Source: an uncultured Clostridia bacterium (GTDB lineage Bacteria; Bacillota_A; Clostridia; TANB77; CAG-508). Taken from it: 11,214 nt of DNA. A program made the translations under genes and the position numbers. Position 1 is the stretch's first letter, and every line of letters starts with the position of its first letter. Below the pieces are notes generated by a model. The model saw only the letters and a list, made by a program, of their open reading frames with translations, was not told where the DNA came from and did not search any database. Below are positions 8,899-11,214 of this stretch, one piece after another. The DNA is taken from positions 1-11,214 of the forward strand of contig CANRFI010000038.1 in the NCBI GenBank assembly GCA_947629855.1, in the 5' to 3' direction.

Positions 8899-9519
8899 TT
8901 ATCTTATAAAATTAGTTGATATAACATCTTCATTTTGAGGCAATTCTAAACCTTGTTTTTTTCCTGCTTCAATTGATTTTAATAACCAAGCCATATTATT
9001 AGCTAGAGTTCTCATTGTTTGCATTCCTTCTATATCTTGTTTTACTTCTTCTGGTGTTGTTCCATGTACCATATTCCAATATTGTGAAGATACTATAGGC
9101 ATATTGCTAATTCCAAAATATTTATTTATTTCATCTAGAGTTGCAGTTGCTCCTCCTCTTCTACAACTTGCTACACTAGCTGCGGGTTTATGACTAAATA
9201 AATTTCTTCTACCATAAAAAGCTCTATCCATAAAAGATGATAACATTCCTGAACTTGCTGCAAAATGTACTGGTGTTCCAAATACAAATCCATCTGTTTC
9301 AGGAACTTTTGCTAAAAATTCATTAACTTTATCTTTTACAAAACATTCTCCTGTTTTTAGACAGCTTCCACATCCTATACATCCTGCTACTGGTTCATTT
9401 CCAATCCAGAATATTTCTGTTTCTATTTGATTTTTATTTAAGCTTTCTTCTACTTCCTTTAAAGCTGTATATGTGCATCCATTTCTATGTGGACTGCCAT
9501 TTACTAAAATAACCTTCAT
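8899..9519 (-). CDS. NAD(P)H-dependent flavodoxin-fold oxidoreductase with Fe-S motif
   Basis: The 206-residue protein of the FMN-reductase / iron-sulfur flavoprotein type starts with the flavodoxin-like FMN phosphate loop VNGSPHRNGCTYTAL. It carries a compact CX2CX2CX5C cluster (GCIGCGSCLKTGEC) that in Isf-type proteins holds a [4Fe-4S] centre. FGTPVHFAASSGMLSSFMDR then follows as an FMN-contact region. It probably transfers electrons from reduced nicotinamide or ferredoxin to a small acceptor; the acceptor is unknown. The start at MKVILVNG (9519) is chosen because GGA lies about 9 nt upstream and the fold begins there. A longer start at 9546, just after the TAA of the preceding gene, would add nine non-conserved residues. 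Confidence 0.88.
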   Translation of the reverse strand: MKVILVNGSPHRNGCTYTALKEVEESLNKNQIETEIFWIGNEPVAGCIGCGSCLKTGECFVKDKVNEFLAKVPETDGFVFGTPVHFAASSGMLSSFMDRAFYGRRNLFSHKPAASVASCRRGGATATLDEINKYFGISNMPIVSSQYWNMVHGTTPEEVKQDIEGMQTMRTLANNMAWLLKSIEAGKKQGLELPQNEDVISTNFIR

Positions 9520-9546
9520 TTTTATTTTCCTTTCATCTTTAAACAT

Positions 9547-10221
9547 TTATTTTGCTCTTCCAAGCATTAATGTATTTGATAATTTAGAAATAGGCATAGT
9601 TTGTAGCCATACCGTTCCAGGTCCTTCTACTGTTGTTAAAAATAATCCTTCTCCACCAAAAACTATATTTTTTACTCCTTTTACTGTTTCAATATCTAAT
9701 TTTACATTTTCTGTCATAGCAGCTACATATCCATTGTCTACTTTTAATTTTTCTCCTGCTTGTAATTCTTTTCTTACAACTGTACCATCAATTTCTAAAA
9801 ATACTTTACCTGGTCCTGTGAATTTTTGCATAATAAATCCTTCTCCACCAAAAAATCCAGCTCCTAGTTTTTTACGAAATTTTATTGAAATATCTACTGT
9901 ATTTTGTGAACAAAGGAATGCTCTTTTTTGTGCAATAATTGTTGCTCCTTCTTCTAAATCATATTCTAAAATTTTTCCTGGGAAGCAAGAAGAAAATCCT
10001 ATTTCTACATCATCTTTTTTTGCTGTATATTCATTCATAAAAATAGATTCTCCTGCAAATGCTCTTCCTATTCCTTTCATAATTCCACCATTTGTTGTAG
10101 TTTTCATTTCTATTCCTTCGTCCATCCAACTCATTCCACCATTTTCAGTAACAATGGCTTCTCCTTTTTTTAATTTGCAAATAACTGCTGGTAATGTTTC
10201 TCCAATAATTTTTGTTTCCAT
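9547..10221 (-). CDS. AIM24 / TIGR00266 family protein
   Basis: The 224-residue, beta-rich protein is recognisable by the N-terminal ENGGMSWMDEGIEMKT, then GRAFAGESIFMNEYTAK and repeated glycine-rich GGEGxFxxxxxGPGxVxLxT blocks (about residues 125-140 and 190-210). This is the usual length and layout of the AIM24 family (DUF124). The family is widespread in bacteria and related to a yeast mitochondrial biogenesis protein; the biochemical role is not established. AGGAG lies about 9 nt before the ATG. It follows the nucleotidyltransferase gene by 72 nt and its stop abuts the oxidoreductase leader, so the two are probably cotranscribed. Confidence 0.9.
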   Translation of the reverse strand: METKIIGETLPAVICKLKKGEAIVTENGGMSWMDEGIEMKTTTNGGIMKGIGRAFAGESIFMNEYTAKKDDVEIGFSSCFPGKILEYDLEEGATIIAQKRAFLCSQNTVDISIKFRKKLGAGFFGGEGFIMQKFTGPGKVFLEIDGTVVRKELQAGEKLKVDNGYVAAMTENVKLDIETVKGVKNIVFGGEGLFLTTVEGPGTVWLQTMPISKLSNTLMLGRAK

Positions 10222-10293
10222 ATATTCTCTCTCCTTTTTATATTTATCTTATAACAATTTTATGAATATCTAAATACATTTATTATATAATAT

Positions 10294-10758
10294 TTAAATT
10301 TTTATTACATCTTTATAAACTATTTTGTCAATGTATTTTTCATTTTCTTTTAAATTATTTCTAATGATTGTAGCACTTATTGGATATTTTTCTCTTTTTC
10401 TATCTACCTGTACTTCTTCTAGTTTTAAATCTCTTGCTACAAATTTTCCATATGGTTCACTATTATAAAAATGTGTTACACCAATTCCTTCTACTAATTT
10501 TTTTAAATAGTCTGTTTGTATTTTTACACTTTTCTCATCTAATCCATATTGAGTTGGAGGATTTTTGGCATAAATTACATTTACTTCTGGATAAATTTCT
10601 TTAATCCAATTTGCTCTTTTTTCAAGTGGCACATTTGTTACATCTGTTTCGTAAATTGCTACATAAAATTTATCCATTTCTTTTATTCCTTTTTCAATTA
10701 AATATTGATGCCCTTTATGTAATGGAGCAAATTTTCCTATTGTTAATCCTATTTTCAT
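10294..10758 (-). CDS. NadR/NadM-like nicotinamide-nucleotide adenylyltransferase
   Basis: The 154-residue single-domain nucleotidyltransferase has the HxGH-type motif in GKFAPLHKGH (8-17, His14/His17) and the second signature ISATIIR (127-133), both of which bind the nucleotide triphosphate. HFYNSEPYGKFVARDL (96-111) closely resembles the adenylyltransferase domain of NadR. This suggests NMN + ATP to NAD+ in cofactor salvage. Unlike full NadR there is no repressor domain in front and no ribosylnicotinamide kinase domain behind. AAGGAG lies 5-6 nt before the ATG. A cytidylyltransferase or other nucleotidyl transfer is possible on motif alone, but the NadR-like segment makes NMN the better guess. 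Confidence 0.85.
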   Translation of the reverse strand: MKIGLTIGKFAPLHKGHQYLIEKGIKEMDKFYVAIYETDVTNVPLEKRANWIKEIYPEVNVIYAKNPPTQYGLDEKSVKIQTDYLKKLVEGIGVTHFYNSEPYGKFVARDLKLEEVQVDRKREKYPISATIIRNNLKENEKYIDKIVYKDVIKI

Positions 10759-10776
10759 AATTTCTCCTTTTTCTTC

Positions 10777-10824
10777 TATGGCGGAGTGAGTGGGATCGGT
10801 ATGACCACTTCGATATCACTCCAT
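10777..10824 (-). ncRNA. 5S-rRNA-like fragment / structured element in the nadR-like leader
   Basis: On the minus strand this 48-nt intergenic element contains GTGATATCGAAG followed by TGGTCATACCGATCCCA, closely resembling the loop A-helix III part of bacterial 5S rRNA (compare GYGATAGCGAAG and RGGTCAYACC-GTTCCCA). It then jumps to ACTCCGCCAT, resembling the 3' strand of the 5S closing helix. The middle of a 5S molecule is absent, so it is not a functional 5S gene. GGAGTGA pairs with TCACTCC and GTGG with CCAC, so it can fold. It is GC-richer than its surroundings and sits 8 nt upstream of the ribosome binding site of the downstream gene. It may be a 5S-derived remnant or repeat, or a leader structure. 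Confidence 0.45.
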
Positions 10825-10825
10825 T

Positions 10826-11214
10826 TTATTGTGCATTTATAATTTCGTTATAAATTTTATGAATATTAACTTCATCTTTATATTTATTTTCCATAGGACA
10901 CATTCCAGTTTTATCTTGATTTATAATATATTTAACTTTTTCTTTATATTCATATTTTATATGATTTTTTTCTAAAATAGGAATTGCATATTCACTTATA
11001 ATATCTGCATAAATTTCTTTAACTCCTGAAACCGCTAAAATACTTCCTGCAACTTTTCCAATTACTTTATCAGCTATAACAGCACTTTTAAGTACGTTTT
11101 CATCTTTTCTTAAAATATCTTTTATATCCTTTATTCGATCTTGATAATATTCTTTTATTTCTCCATTTTCATAAGCTACAACTAATGAAGCATTTTTTTG
11201 ATGTAAAATTTCTT
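10826..11214 (-). CDS. DUF1893 domain protein, 5' end outside the window
   Basis: About 129 residues are visible to the stop at 10826-10828; the start lies a little beyond the right edge. Conserved DUF1893 features are SLVVAYENGEIKEY, VLKSAVIADKVIGKVAG, GVKEIYADIISEYAIPIL, YIINQDKTGMCPMEN. The family is small, about 110-140 residues, and its function is unknown; the conserved MCPME cysteine and the deaminase-like AVIADKVIGKVAG helix suggest a possible cytidine-deaminase-like fold (inference). It lies directly upstream of the nucleotidyltransferase gene with only the 5S-like element between them. Arg is encoded here by CGA and AGA, not CGG. Confidence 0.85.
   Translation of the reverse strand, partial: EILHQKNASLVVAYENGEIKEYYQDRIKDIKDILRKDENVLKSAVIADKVIGKVAGSILAVSGVKEIYADIISEYAIPILEKNHIKYEYKEKVKYIINQDKTGMCPMENKYKDEVNIHKIYNEIINAQ

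Noticed and set aside
9473..10273. Open frame of 266 codons on the plus strand opposite the AIM24 and oxidoreductase genes
   Set aside because: It spans two well-supported minus-strand genes and shows no family motif; it is a coding shadow.
10777..10824. Functional 5S rRNA gene
   Set aside because: It is less than half the length of 5S and lacks the central and loop E/D parts; at most it is a fragment or mimic.

Overview
The window is strongly AT-rich, and every supported gene lies on the minus strand. Gene order (hrcA-grpE-dnaK-dnaJ behind CIRCE operators), AGGAGG-type ribosome binding sites, TTG starts and a KGITLIALVITIIV-type prepilin leader all point to an uncultured or gut-type member of the Bacillota, probably Clostridia. 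Genus cannot be told from the sequence.

Reading in the direction of transcription (high to low coordinates): a 3' partial DUF1893 gene; a 48-nt element resembling a piece of 5S rRNA; a NadR/NadM-like nucleotidyltransferase; an AIM24/TIGR00266-family protein; a flavodoxin-fold iron-sulfur oxidoreductase; glutamate racemase (murI); and an AT-rich terminator. Then comes a promoter overlapped by two CIRCE-type elements, driving hrcA-grpE-dnaK-dnaJ and a membrane-anchored alpha/beta-hydrolase, closed by a long hairpin terminator. Last comes a monocistronic gene for a prepilin-like protein with a C-type-lectin-fold C terminus that has the hallmarks of a diversity-generating retroelement (DGR) target. 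It is followed by a hairpin, a terminator and a leftward promoter leading out of the window.

The main discovery is in the heat-shock operon. grpE, dnaK, dnaJ and the hydrolase gene are each broken by exactly one +1 frameshift, and all four breaks have the same form. The zero frame meets a CGG codon; skipping its C and reading the next three bases as GGA or GGT (Gly) restores the conserved protein. I scanned the whole window for CGG on the coding strand. These four are the only in-frame CGG codons in roughly 3,280 codons, while 17 other CGG trinucleotides occur out of frame in intact genes. Arg is otherwise encoded by AGA, AGG, CGA, CGC and CGT. This fits CGG being an unassigned or 'hungry' codon at which ribosomes shift +1 (or CGGN being read as a four-base Gly codon). 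A systematic sequencing artefact that inserts C before GG remains the main alternative.

The second notable system is the DGR target. Its variable region ends in the SFRPALY signature, it has foreign-looking codon use, and an 11-bp inverted repeat with a 4-nt loop sits at the stop codon. The reverse transcriptase and template repeat are not in the window.
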